64,000 nucleotides of DNA. Source: Bugula neritina. Lineage: Eukaryota > Bryozoa > Gymnolaemata > Cheilostomatida > Bugulidae. Shown here piece by piece: positions 27,811-42,541 of the stretch; within the stretch, counting starts at the first letter, position 1; the number at the start of each line of letters is the position of its first letter. Location of the stretch: positions 14,942,175-15,006,174 of the forward strand of contig OZ037768.1 of NCBI GenBank assembly GCA_964035545.1, written 5' to 3'. The notes beneath the pieces were generated by a model, which did no database searches, had not been told where the DNA came from, and saw nothing but the letters and a program-made list of their open reading frames with translations. The position numbers were made by a program, and so were the translations under genes.

Positions 27811-29427
27811 ATACTGCAATATACTGAAATATACTGTAACATACTAAGACATACTGCAACATACCGAAAAATATGGTAACCTACTGAAATATGTTACAAA
27901 CTACTGAAACATACTGCAACATACTGCAACATAATGAAATATACTGCAACAAACTGAAAGATACTGCAACATACTGAAATACACTATAGAATACCCAAAT
28001 ATACTGCAACATACTTAAATATACTGCAAGATACTGCAAAATACTGAAGTACATTGTAAGATACCTAAATACACTGCAACATACTGCAACATACTGCAAC
28101 ATATTGAAATACACTGTAACATATTGAAAAACAGTGCAACACATTGAAATATACCGCAACATACCGAAGTATATGGTAGCCTACTGAAATATACTGCGAC
28201 ATACTGAAATACACTGTAACGTACTGAAATACACTGCAACATACTGAAATACACTGTAACAGATTAAAATTACTGCAACACACTGAAATATACTGAAACA
28301 TGCTGAAATATATGGTAACCCACTGAAATCTGTTGCAGACCACTGAAATATACTGCAACATACTGCAACATAATGAATAATACTGCAACATACTGAAAAA
28401 TACTGCAAGATACTGCAACATACTGATACACATTGTAAGATACTGAAATACACTGCAACATACCGCAACATACTGCAACGTATTGAAATACACTGTAACA
28501 TATTGAAAAACACTGCAACACATTGAAATATACTGCAACATACTGAAACATACGGCAACATACTGAAATATACTGCGACACATTGAAATATAGTGCAACA
28601 TACTGAATTATGCTGTAGCATACTGAAATACACTGCAATACACTGAAATATACTGTAATATACAGATTTGTACTGTAACATACTGAAACATACGGCAACA
28701 TATAAAAATATACTGCGACACATTGAAATATACTGCAACATACTGAAATACACCGTAACATACTAAACTCCACTGCAACATTCCGAAATACACTGTAACA
28801 CATTGAAATACACTGCAACACAGGGACTTATACTGAAATACATTGTAAGATACGGAAACACACTGCAACATACTGTAACATAATGAAATATAAGGTAACC
28901 TACTGAAATATGTTGAAAACTACTGAAATATACTGCAACATAATGCAACATAATGAAAGATACTGCAACATACTGAAATAAACTGCAAGATACTGCAACA
29001 TATTGAAATGCACTGCAACACACTGAAGTATACTGTAATATACAGAAATGTACTGTAAAATACTGAAATATACTTCAACATACTGAAAAAAACCTAAAAA
29101 TATTGAAACATACTGATATACACTGAAACATACTGAAATACACTGCAACACATTGGAATATACTGCAACATACCGAAATATATGGTAACCTACTGAAGTA
29201 TGTTGCAAACTACTGAAATATACTGCAACATACTGAAATACGCCGTAACATACTGAAATACACTGCAACATACTGAAATACACTGTAACATATTGAAATA
29301 CACTGCAACACACTGAAATATACTGAAACATACCGAAATATATGGTAACCTACTGAAATATGTTGCAAACCACTGAAACATACTGCATCATCCTGCAACA
29401 AAATGAAATATACGGTAACACTGAAGC
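27811..29427. repeat. M19: A-half, lineage L2, 1,617 bp
   Basis: The A tag is at 28763. The L2 marker is CATTCCGAAAT just after the tag, shared with M23 and M26. One base is missing near 28270: AAAATTACTG here against AAAATATACTG in M23. It ends in an alpha scar. Confidence 0.92.
28261..28280. other. Private 1-bp deletion in M19
   Basis: TTAAAATTACTGC stands where M23 and M26 have TTAAAATATACTGC. The missing A accounts for the 1,617-bp module. M23 and M26 lack the deletion, so it arose after the 6,582-bp duplication or was confined to this copy. Confidence 0.88.
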
Positions 29428-31155
29428 ATACTGCAATTTACTGAAAAATACTGTAACATACTAAGACATACTGCAACATACCGAAAAATATGGTAACCTA
29501 CTGAAATATGTTACAAACTACTGAAACATACTGCAACATACTGCAACATAATGAAATATACTGCAACATAATGAAATATACTGCAACATACTGAAAGATA
29601 CTGCAAGTTACTGCAAAATACTGAAATACATTGTAAGATACCTAAATACACTGCAACATACTGCAACATACTGCAACGTATTGAAATACACTGTAACATA
29701 TTGAAAAACACTGCAACACATTGAAATATACTGCAACATACTAAAACATACGGCAACATACTGAAATATACTGCGACACATTGAAATATAGTGCAACATA
29801 CTGAAATATGCTGTAGCATACTGAAATACACTGCAATACACTGAAGTATACTGTAATATACAGAAACGTACTGTAACATACTGAAACATACGGCAACATA
29901 CTAAAATATACTGCGACACATTGAAACATACTGCAACATACTGAAATACACCAAAACATACTAAACTCCCCTGCAACATTCTGAAATACACTGTAACACA
30001 TTGAAATACACTGCAACACAGTGAATTGCACTGAAATACATTGTAAGATACGGAAACACACTGCAACATACTGCAACATAATGAAATATATGGTAACCTA
30101 CTGAAATATGTTGAAAACTACTGGAATATACTGCAACATTATGCAACATAATGAAAGATACTGCAATATACTGAAATAAACTGCAAGATACTGCAACATA
30201 CTGAAATACACTGTAACATACTGAAATACACTGTAACATATTGAAATACACTGCGACATACTGAAATACACTGCGACATACTGCAACATACTGAAAAACG
30301 CTGTAACATATTGAAATACACTGCAACACATTGAAATATTCCGCAACATACCGAGATATATGGTAAGCTAATGAGATATACTGTAACACGTTGAAGTACA
30401 CTGCAACATACTGAAATACACTGCAACACACTAAATTATACTGTAATTTACAGAAATGTACTGCAACATACTGAAATATACCGCAAGATACTGCAACATA
30501 CTGAAATACACTGTAACATACTGAAATACACTGCAACATACTGAAATATACTGCATGATACTGCAACATACTGATACACATTGTAAGATACTGAAATGCA
30601 CTGCAACATACTGAAATATACTGCATGATACTGCAACATACTCATACACATTGTAAGATATTGAAATACACTGCAACATACCGCAACATACTGCAACGTA
30701 TTGAATTACACTGTAACATATTGAAAAACACTGCAACACATTGAAACATACTGCAACATACTGAAACATACGGCAACATACTGAAATATACTGCGACACA
30801 TTGAAATATAGTGCAACATACTGAAATATGCTGTAGCATACTGAAATACACTGCAATACACTGAAGTATACTGTAATATACAGAAACGTACTGTAACATA
30901 CTGAAACATACGGCAACATACTACAATATACTGTGACACATTGAAGTATACTGCAACATACTGAAATACACCGTAACATACTGAAATACACTGCAACATA
31001 CTGAAATACACTGTAACATATTGAAATACACTGCAACACACTGAAATATACTGAAACATACCGAAATATATGGTAACCTACTGAAATATGTTGCAAACCA
31101 CTGAAACATACTGCATCATCCTGCAACAAAATGAAATTTACGGTAACAATGAAGC
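29428..31155. repeat. M20: B-half with variant scar, 1,728 bp
   Basis: The B tag is at 29961. The closing scar reads AACAATGAAGC instead of AACACTGAAGC. Only M24 and M27 share this change, which marks the three as one lineage. Confidence 0.93.
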
Positions 31156-32773
31156 ATACTGCAATATACTGAAATATACTGTAACATACTAAGACATACT
31201 GCAACATACCGAAAAATATGGTAACCTACTGAAATATGTTACAAACTACTGAAACATACTGCAACATACTGCAACATAATGAAATATACTGCAACAAACT
31301 GAAAGATACTGCAACATACTGAAATACACTATAGAATACCCAAATATACTGCAACATACTGAAATATACTGCAAGATACTGCAAAATACTGAAGTACATT
31401 GTAAGATACCTAAATACACTGCAACATACTGCAACATACTGCAACATATTGAAATACACTGTAACATATTGAAAAACAGTGCAACACATTGAAATATACC
31501 GCAACATACCGAAGTATATGGTAGCCTACTGAAATATACTGCGACATACTGAAATACACTGTAACGTACTGAAATACACTGCAACATACTGAAATACACT
31601 GTAACAGATTAAAATACACTGCAACACACTGAAATATACTGAAACATACTGAGATATATGGTAACCCACTGAAATCTGTTGCAGACCACTGAAATATACT
31701 GCAACATACTGCAACATAATGAATAATACTGCAACATACTGAAAAATACTGCAAGATACTGCAACATACTGATACACATTGTAAGATACTGAAATACACT
31801 GCAACATACCGCAACATACTGCAACGTGTTGAAATACACTGTAACATATTGAAAAACACTGCAACACATTGAAATATACTGCAACATACTGAAACATACG
31901 GCAACATACTGAAATATACTGCGACACATTGAAATATAGTGCAACATACTGAAATATGCTGTAGCATACTGAAATACACTGCAATACACCGAAAAATACT
32001 GTAATATACGGATTCGTACTGTAACATACTGAAACATACGGCAACATACTAAAATATACTGCGACACATTGAAATATACTGCAACATCCTGAAATACACC
32101 GTAACATACTAAACTCCACTGCAACATTCTGAAATACACTGTAACACATTGAAATACACTGCAACACAGGGAATTATACTGAAATACATTGTAAGATACG
32201 GAAACACACTGCAACATACTGTAACATAATGAAATATAAGGTAACCTACTGAAATATGTTGAAAACTACTGAAATATACTGCAACATAATGCAACATAAT
32301 GAAAGATACTGCAACATACTGAAATAAACTGCAAGATACTGCAACATACTGAAATACACTGCAACACACTGAAGTATACTGTAATATACAGAAATGTACT
32401 GTAAAATACTGAAATATACTTCAACATACTGAAAAATACCTAAAAATATTGAAACATACTGATATACACTGAAACATACTGAAATACACTGCAACACATT
32501 GGAATATACTGCAACATACCGAAATATATGGTAACCTACTGAAGTATGTTGCAAACTACTGAAATATACTGCAACATACTGAAATACGCCGTAACATACC
32601 GAAATACACTGCAACATACTGAAACACACTGTAACATATTGAAATACACTGCAACACACTGAAATATACTGAAACATACCGAATTATATGGTAACCTACT
32701 GAAATATGTTGCAAACCACTGAAACATACTGCATCATCCTGCAACAAAATGAAATATACGGTAACACTGAAGC
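31156..32773. repeat. M21: A-half, lineage L3, 1,618 bp
   Basis: The A tag is at 32109. The L3 marker is ATACGGATTCG near 32006, shared with M25 and M28. Both 28-bp repeats flanking the 160-bp section are present. It ends in an alpha scar. Confidence 0.93.
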
Positions 32774-34391
32774 ATACTGCAATTTACTGAAATATACTGT
32801 AACATACTAAGACATACTGCAACATACCGAAAAATATGGTAACCTACTGAAATATGTTACAAACTACTGAAACATACTGCAACATACTGCAACATAATGA
32901 AATATACTGCAACATAATGAAATATACTGCAACATACTGAAAGATACTGCAAGTTACTGCAAAATACTGAAATACATTGTAAAATACCTAAATACACTGC
33001 AACATACTGCAACATACTGCAACGTATTGAAATACACTGTAACATATTGAAAAACACTGCAACACATTGAAATATACTGCAACATACTAAAACATACGGC
33101 AACATACTGAAATATACTGCGACACATTGAAATATAGTGCAACATACGGAAATATGCTGTAGCATACTGAAATACACTGCAATACACTGAAGTATACTGT
33201 AATATACAGAAACGTACTGTAACATACTGAAACATACGGCAACATACTAAAATATACTGCGACACATTGAAACATACTGCAACATACTGAAATACACCAA
33301 AACATACTAAACTCCCCTGCAACATACTGAAATACACTGTAACGTACTGAAATACACTGCAACATACTGAAATACACTGTAACAGATTAAAATACACTGC
33401 AACACACTGAAATATACTGAAACATACTGAAATATATGGTAACGCACTGAAATCTTTTGCAGACCACTGAAATATACTGCAACATACTGCAACATAATGA
33501 ATAATACTGCAACATACTGAAAAATACTGCAAGATACTGCAACATACTGATAGACATTGTAAGATACTGAAATACACTGCAACATACCGCAACATACTGC
33601 AACGTATTGAAATACACTGTAACATATTGAAAAACACTGCAACACATTGAAATATACTGCAACATACTGAAACATACGGCAACATACTGAAATATACTGC
33701 GACACATTGAAATATAGTGCAACATACTGAAATATGCTGTAGCATACTGAAATACACTGCAATACACTGAAATATACTGTAATATACAGATTCGAACTGT
33801 AACATACTGAAACATACGGCAACATACTAAAATATACTGCGACACATTGAAATATACTGCAACATACTGAAATACACCGTAACATACTAAACTCCACTGC
33901 AACATTCTGAAATACACTGTAACACATTGAAATACACTGCAACACAGGGAATTATACTGAAATACATTGTAAGATACGGAAACACACTGCAACATACTGT
34001 AACATAATGAAGTATAAGGTAACCTACTGAAATATGTTGAAAACTACTGGAATATACTGCAACATAATGCAACATAATGAAAGATACTGCAACATACTGA
34101 AATAAACTGCAAGATACTGCAACATACTGAAATACACTGCAACACACTGAAGTATACTGTAATATACAGAAATGTACTGTAAAATACTGAAATATACTTC
34201 AACATACTGAAAAATACCTAAAAATATTGAAACATACTGATATACACTGAAACATACTGAAATACACTGCAACACATTGGAATATACTGCAACATACCGA
34301 AATATATGGTAACCTACTGAAATATGTTGCAAACCACTAAAACATACTGCATCATCCTGCAACAAAATGAAATTTACGGTAACACTGAAGC
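32774..34391. repeat. M22: B-half fused to L1 A-half
   Basis: The left part is B-half with the B tag at 33307 and the allele CATACGGAAATATG near 33145, shared with M29. Near 33320-33345 it switches to A-half sequence that matches M18 at offset 6,581, with the A tag at 33887, the L1 marker near 34009 and the collapsed repeat at 34294-34321. This is the junction of the 6,582-bp duplication. The total of 1,618 bp equals the canonical A-half length by coincidence. It ends in a beta scar. Confidence 0.88.
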
Positions 34392-36009
34392 ATACTGCAA
34401 TATACTGAAATATACTGTAACATACTAAGACATACTGCAACATACCGAAAAATATGGTAACCTACTGAAATATGTTACAAACTACTGAAACATACTGCAA
34501 CATACTGCAACATAATGAAATATACTGCAACAAACTGAAAGATACTGCAACATACTGAAATACACTATAGAATACCCAAATATACTGCAACATACTGAAA
34601 TATACTGCAAGATACTGCAAAATACTGAAGTACATTGTAAGATACCTAAATACACTGCAACATACTGCAACATACTGCAACATATTGAAATACACTGTAA
34701 CATATTGAAAAACAGTGCAACACATTGAAATATACCGCAACATACCGAAGTATATGGTAGCCTACTGAAATATACTGCGACATACTGAAATACACTGTAA
34801 CGTACTGAAATACACTGCAACATACTGAAATACACTGTAACAGATTAAAATATACTGCAACACACTGAAATATACTGAAACATGCTGAAATATATGGTAA
34901 CCCACTGAAATCTGTTGCAGACCACTGAAATATACTGCAACATACTGCAACATAATGAATAATACTGCAACATACTGAAAAATACTGCAAGATACTGCAA
35001 CATACTGATACACATTGTAAGATACTGAAATACACTGCAACATACCGCAACATACTGCAACGTATTGAAATACACTGTAACATATTGAAAAACACTGCAA
35101 CACATTGAAATATACTGCAACATACTGAAACATACGGCAACATACTGAAATATACTGCGACACATTGAAATATAGTGCAACATACTGAAATATGCTGTAG
35201 CATACTGAAATACACTGCAATACACTGAAATATACTGTAATATACAGATTCGTACTGTAACATACTGAAACATACGGCAACATATTAAAATATACTGCGA
35301 CACATTGAAATATACTGCAACATACTGAAATACACCGTAACATACTAAACTCCACTGCAACATTCCGAAATACACTGTAACACATTGAAATACACTGCAA
35401 CACAGGGACTTATACTGAAATACATTGTAAGATACGGAAACACACTGCAACATACTGTAACATAATGAAATATAAGGTAACCTACTGAAATATGTTGAAA
35501 ACTACTGAAATATACTGCAACATAATGCAACATAATGAAAGATACTGCAACATACTGAAATAAACTGCAAGATACTGCAACATACTGAAATGCACTGCAA
35601 CACACTGAAGTATACTGTAATATACAGAAACGTACTGTAAAATACTGAAATATACTTCAACATACTGAAAAAAACCTAAAAATATTGAAACATACTGATA
35701 TACACTGAAACATACTGAAATACACTGCAACACATTGGAATATACTGCAACATACCGAAATATATGGTAACCTACTGAAGTATGTTGCAAACTACTGAAA
35801 TATACTGCAACATACTGAAATACGCCGTAACATACTGAAATACACTGCAACATACTGAAATACACTGTAACATATTGAAATACACTGCAACACACTGAAA
35901 TATACTGAAACATACCGAAATATATGGTAACCTACTGAAATATGTTGCAAACCACTGAAACATACTGCATCATCCTGCAACAAAATGAAATATACGGTAA
36001 CACTGAAGC
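34392..36009. repeat. M23: A-half, lineage L2
   Basis: It has 1,618 bp, the A tag at 35345, the L2 marker CATTCCGAAAT and an alpha scar. It matches M19 at offset 6,582 and M26 at offset 4,804. Confidence 0.93.
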
Positions 36010-37737
36010 ATACTGCAATTTACTGAAAAATACTGTAACATACTAAGACATACTGCAACATACCGAAAAATATGGTAACCTACTGAAATATGTTACAAAC
36101 TACTGAAACATACTGCAACATACTGCAACATAATGAAATATACTGCAACATAATGAAATATACTGCAACATACTGAAAGATACTGCAAGTTACTGCAAAA
36201 TACTGAAATACATTGTAAGATACCTAAATACACTGCAACATACTGCAACATACTGCAACGTATTGAAATACACTGTAACATATTGAAAAACACTGCAACA
36301 CATTGAAATATACTGCAACATACTAAAACATACGGCAACATACTGAAATATACTGCGACACATTGAAATATAGTGCAACATACTGAAATATGCTGTAGCA
36401 TACTGAAATACACTGCAATACACTGAAGTATACTGTAATATACAGAAACGTACTGTAACATACTGAAACATACGGCAACATACTAGAATATACTGCGACA
36501 CATTGAAACATACTGCAACATACTGAAATACACCAAAACATACTAAACTCCCCTGCAACATTCTGAAATACACTGTAACACATTGAAATACACTGCAACA
36601 CAGTGAATTGCACTGAAATACATTGTAAGATACGGAAACACACTGCAACATACTGCAACATAATGAAATATATGGTAACCTACTGAAATATGTTGAAAAC
36701 TACTGGAATATACTGCAACATTATGCAACATAATGAAAGATACTGCAATATACTGAAATAAACTGCAAGATACTGCAACATACTGAAATACACTGTAACA
36801 TACTGAAATACACTGTAACATATTGAAATACACTGCGACATACTGAAATACACTGCGACATACTGCAACATACTGAAAAACGCTGTAACATATTGAAATA
36901 CACTGCAACACATTGAAATATTCCGCAACATACCGAGATATATGGTAAGCTAATGAGATATACTGTAACACGTTGAAGTACACTGCAACATACTGAAATA
37001 CACTGCAACACACTAAATTATACTGTAATTTACAGAAATGTACTGCAACATACTGAAATATACCGCAAGATACTGCAACATACTGAAATACACTGTAACA
37101 TACTGAAATACACTGCAACATACTGAAATATACTGCATGATACTGCAACATACTGATACACATTGTAAGATACTGAAATGCACTGCAACATACTGAAATA
37201 TACTGCATGATACTGCAACATACTCATACACATTGTAAGATACTGAAATACACTGCAACATACCGCAACATACTGCAACGTATTGAATTACACTGTAACA
37301 TATTGAAAAACACTGCAACACATTGAAACATACTGCAACATACTGAAACATACGGCAACATACTGAAATATACTGCGACACATTGAAATATAGTGCAACA
37401 TACTGAAATATGCTGTAGCATACTGAAATACACTGCAATACACTGAAGTATACTGTAATATACAGAAACGTACTGTAACATACTGAAACATACGGCAACA
37501 TACTACAATATACTGTGACACATTGAAGTATACTGCAACATACTGAAATACACCGTAACATACTGAAATACACTGCAACATACTGAAATACACTGTAACA
37601 TATTGAAATACACTGCAACACACTGAAATATACTGAAACATACCGAAATATATGGTAACCTACTGAAATATGTTGCAAACCACTGAAACATACTGCATCA
37701 TCCTGCAACAAAATGAAATTTACGGTAACAATGAAGC
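36010..37737. repeat. M24: B-half with variant scar
   Basis: It has 1,728 bp, the B tag at 36543 and the scar AACAATGAAGC. It matches M20 (offset 6,582) and M27 (offset 4,804). Confidence 0.93.
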
Positions 37738-39195
37738 ATACTGCAATATACTGAAATATACTGTAACATACTAAGACATACTGCAACATACCGAAAAATA
37801 TGGTAACCTACTGAAATATGTTACAAACTACTGAAACATACTGCAACATACTGCAACATAATGAAATATACTGCAACAAACTGAAAGATACTGCAACATA
37901 CTGAAATACACTATAGAATACCCAAATATACTGCAACATACTGAAATATACTGCAAGATACTGCAAAATACTGAAGTACATTGTAAGATACCTAAATACA
38001 CTGCAACATACTGCAACATACTGCAACATATTGAAATACACTGTAACATATTGAAAAACAGTGCAACACATTGAAATATACCGCAACATACCGAAGTATA
38101 TGGTAGCCTACTAAAATATACTGCGACATACTGAAATACACTGTAACGTACTGAAATACACTGCAACATACTGAAATACACTGTAACAGATTAAAATACA
38201 CTGCAACACACTGAAATATACTGAAACATACTGAGATATATGGTAACCCACTGAAATCTGTTGCAGACCACTGAAATATACTGCAACATACTGCAACATA
38301 ATGAATAATACTGCAACATACTGAAAAATACTGCAAGATACTGCAACATACTGATACACATTGTAAGATACTGAAATACACTGCAACATACCGCAACATA
38401 CTGCAACGTGTTGAAATACACTGTAACATATTGAAAAACACTGCAACACATTGAAATATACTGCAACATACTGAAACATACGGCAACATACTGAAATATA
38501 CTGCGACACATTGAAATATAGTGCAACATACTGAAATATGCTGTAGCATACTGAAATACACTGCAATACACCGAAATATACTGTAATATACGGATTCGTA
38601 CTGTAACATACTGAAACATACGGCAACATACTAAAATATACTGCGACACATTGAAATATACTGCAACATCCTGAAATACACCGTAACATACTAAACTCCA
38701 CTGCAACATTCTGAAATACACTGTAACACATTGAAATACACTGCAACACAGGGAATTATACTGAAATACATTGTAAGATACGGAAACACACTGCAACATA
38801 CTGTAACATAATGAAATATAAGGTAACCTACTGAAATATGTTGAAAACTACTGAAATATACTGCAACATAATGCAACATAATGAAAGATACTGCAACATA
38901 CTGAAATAAACTGCAAGATACTGCAACATACTGAAATACACTGCAACACACTGAAGTATACTGTAATATACAGAAATGTACTGTAAAATACTGAAATATA
39001 CTTCAACATACTGAAAAATACCTAAAAATATTGAAACATACTGATATACACTGAAACATACTGAAATACACTGCAACACATTGGAATATACTGCAACATA
39101 CCGAAATATATGGTAACCTACTGAAATATGTTGCAAACCACTAAAACATACTGCATCATCCTGCAACAAAATGAAATTTACGGTAACACTGAAGC
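37738..39195. repeat. M25: A-half, L3 left part joined to L1 right part
   Basis: The left part carries the L3 marker near 38588 and the A tag at 38691. The right part has the 160-bp collapse (28-bp repeat at 39098-39125), as in M18 and M22 but unlike the L3 module M21. The switch, somewhere in 38820-39120, is the junction of the 4,804-bp duplication. Length 1,458 bp; beta scar. Confidence 0.88.
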
Positions 39196-40813
39196 ATACT
39201 GCAATATACTGAAATATACTGTAACATACTAAGACATACTGCAACATACCGAAAAATATGGTAACCTACTGAAATATGTTACAAACTACTGAAACATACT
39301 GCAACATACTGCAACATAATGAAATATACTGCAACAAACTGAAAGATACTGCAACATACTGAAATACACTATAGAATACCCAAATATACTGCAACATACT
39401 GAAATATACTGCAAGATACTGCAAAATACTGAAGTACATTGTAAGATACCTAAATACACTGCAACATACTGCAACATACTGCAACATATTGAAATACACT
39501 GTAACATATTGAAAAACAGTGCAACACATTGAAATATACCGCAACATACCGAAGTATATGGTAGCCTACTGAAATATACTGCGACATACTGAAATACACT
39601 GTAACGTACTGAAATACACTGCAACATACTGAAATACACTGTAACAGATTAAAATATACTGCAACACACTGAAATATACTGAAACATGCTGAAATATATG
39701 GTAACCCACTGAAATCTGTTGCAGACCACTGAAATATACTGCAACATACTGCAACATAATGAATAATACTGCAACATACTGAAAAATACTGCAAGATACT
39801 GCAACATACTGATACACATTGTAAGATACTGAAATACACTGCAACATACTGCAACATACTGCAACGTATTGAAATACACTGTAACATATTGAAAAACACT
39901 GCAACACATTGAAATATACTGCAACATACTGAAACATACGGCAACATACTGAAATATACTGCGACACATTGAAATATAGTGCAACATACTGAAATATGCT
40001 GTAGCATACTGAAATACACTGCAATACACTGAAATATACTGTAATATACAGATTCGTACTGTAACATACTGAAACATACGGCAACATATTAAAATATACT
40101 GCGACACATTGAAATATACTGCAACATACTGAAATACACCGTAACATACTAAACTCCACTGCAACATTCCGAAATACACTGTAACACATTGAAATACACT
40201 GCAACACAGGGACTTATACTGAAATACATTGTAAGATACGGAAACACACTGCAACATACTGTAACATAATGAAATATAAGGTAACCTACTGAAATATGTT
40301 GAAAACTACTGAAATATACTGCAACATAATGCAACATAATGAAAGATACTGCAACATACTGAAATAAACTGCAAGATACTGCAACATACTGAAATGCACT
40401 GCAACACACTGAAGTATACTGTAATATACAGAAACGTACTGTAAAATACTGAAATATACTTCAACATACTGAAAAAAACCTAAAAATATTGAAACATACT
40501 GATATACACTGAAACATACTGAAATACACTGCAACACATTGGAATATACTGCAACATACCGAAATATATGGTAACCTACTGAAGTATGTTGCAAACTACT
40601 GAAATATACTGCAACATACTGAAATACGCCGTAACATACTGAAATACACTGCAACATACTGAAATACACTGTAACATATTGAAATACACTGCAACACACT
40701 GAAATATACTGAAACATACCGAAATATATGGTAACCTACTGAAATATGTTGCAAACCACTGAAACATACTGCATCATCCTGCAACAAAATGAAATATACG
40801 GTAACACTGAAGC
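39196..40813. repeat. M26: A-half, lineage L2
   Basis: It is a second-step copy of M23 (offset 4,804), with the A tag at 40149, the L2 marker after it and an alpha scar. Confidence 0.93.
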
Positions 40814-42541
40814 ATACTGCAATTTACTGAAAAATACTGTAACATACTAAGACATACTGCAACATACCGAAAAATATGGTAACCTACTGAAATATGTTAC
40901 AAACTACTGAAACATACTGCAACATACTGCAACATAATGAAATATACTGCAACATAATGAAATATACTGCAACATACTGAAAGATACTGCAAGTTACTGC
41001 AAAATACTGAAATACATTGTAAGATACCTAAATACACTGCAACATACTGCAACATACTGCAACGTATTGAAATACACTGTAACATATTGAAAAACACTGC
41101 AACACATTGAAATATACTGCAACATACTAAAACATACGGCAACATACTGAAATATACTGCGACACATTGAAATATAGTGCAACATACTGAAATATGCTGT
41201 AGCATACTGAAATACACTGCAATACACTGAAGTATACTGTAATATACAGAAACGTACTGTAACATACTGAAACATACGGCAACATACTAAAATATACTGC
41301 GACACATTGAAACATACTGCAACATACTGAAATACACCAAAACATACTAAACTCCCCTGCAACATTCTGAAATACACTGTAACACATTGAAATACACTGC
41401 AACACAGTGAATTGCACTGAAATACATTGTAAGATACGGAAACACACTGCAACATACTGCAACATAATGAAATATATGGTAACCTACTGAAATATGTTGA
41501 AAACTACTGGAATATACTGCAACATTATGCAACATAATGAAAGATACTGCAATATACTGAAATAAACTGCAAGATACTGCAACATACTGAAATACACTGT
41601 AACATACTGAAATACACTGTAACATATTGAAATACACTGGGACATACTGAAATACACTGCGACATACTGCAACATACTGAAAAACGCTGTAACATATTGA
41701 AATACACTGCAACACATTGAAATATTCCGCAACATACCGAGATATATGGTAAGCTAATGAGATATACTGTAACACGTTGAAGTACACTGCAACATACTGA
41801 AATACACTGCAACACACTAAATTATACTGTAATTTACAGAAATGTACTGCAACATACTGAAATATACCGCAAGATACTGCAACATACTGAAATACACTGT
41901 AACATACTGAAATACACTGCAACATACTGAAATATACTGCATGATACTGCAACATACTGATACACATTGTAAGATACTGAAATGCACTGCAACATACTGA
42001 AATATACTGCATGATACTGCAACATACTCATACACATTGTAAGATACTGAAATACACTGCAACATACCGCAACATACTGCAACGTATTGAATTACACTGT
42101 AACATATTGAAAAACACTGCAACACATTGAAACATACTGCAACATACTGAAACATACGGCAACATACTGAAATATACTGCGACACATTGAAATATAGTGC
42201 AACATACTGAAATATGCTGTAGCATACTGAAATACACTGCAATACACTGAAGTATACTGTAATATACAGAAACGTACTGTAACATACTGAAACATACGGC
42301 AACATACTACAATATACTGTGACACATTGAAGTATACTGCAACATACTGAAATACACCGTAACATACTGAAATACACTGCAACATACTGAAATACACTGT
42401 AACATATTGAAATACACTGCAACACACTGAAATATACTGAAACATACCGAAATATATGGTAACCTACTGAAATATGTTGCAAACCACTGAAACATACTGC
42501 ATCATCCTGCAACAAAATGAAATTTACGGTAACAATGAAGC
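40814..42541. repeat. M27: B-half with variant scar
   Basis: It is a copy of M24 (offset 4,804), with the B tag at 41347. It has a private change, CACTGGGACATAC near 41635, where sisters read CACTGCGACATAC. The closing scar is AACAATGAAGC. Confidence 0.93.

Larger units (their letters stand above)
26765..39120. repeat. 6,582-bp tandem duplication (L1-L2-L3)
   Basis: The lineage markers occur in the order L1 (27306), L2 (28763), L3 (32109), then again L1 (33887), L2 (35345), L3 (38691), at offsets of 6,581 to 6,582. The junction lies in M22 at about 33320-33345. The later 4,804-bp event cuts the right end. Confidence 0.88.
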
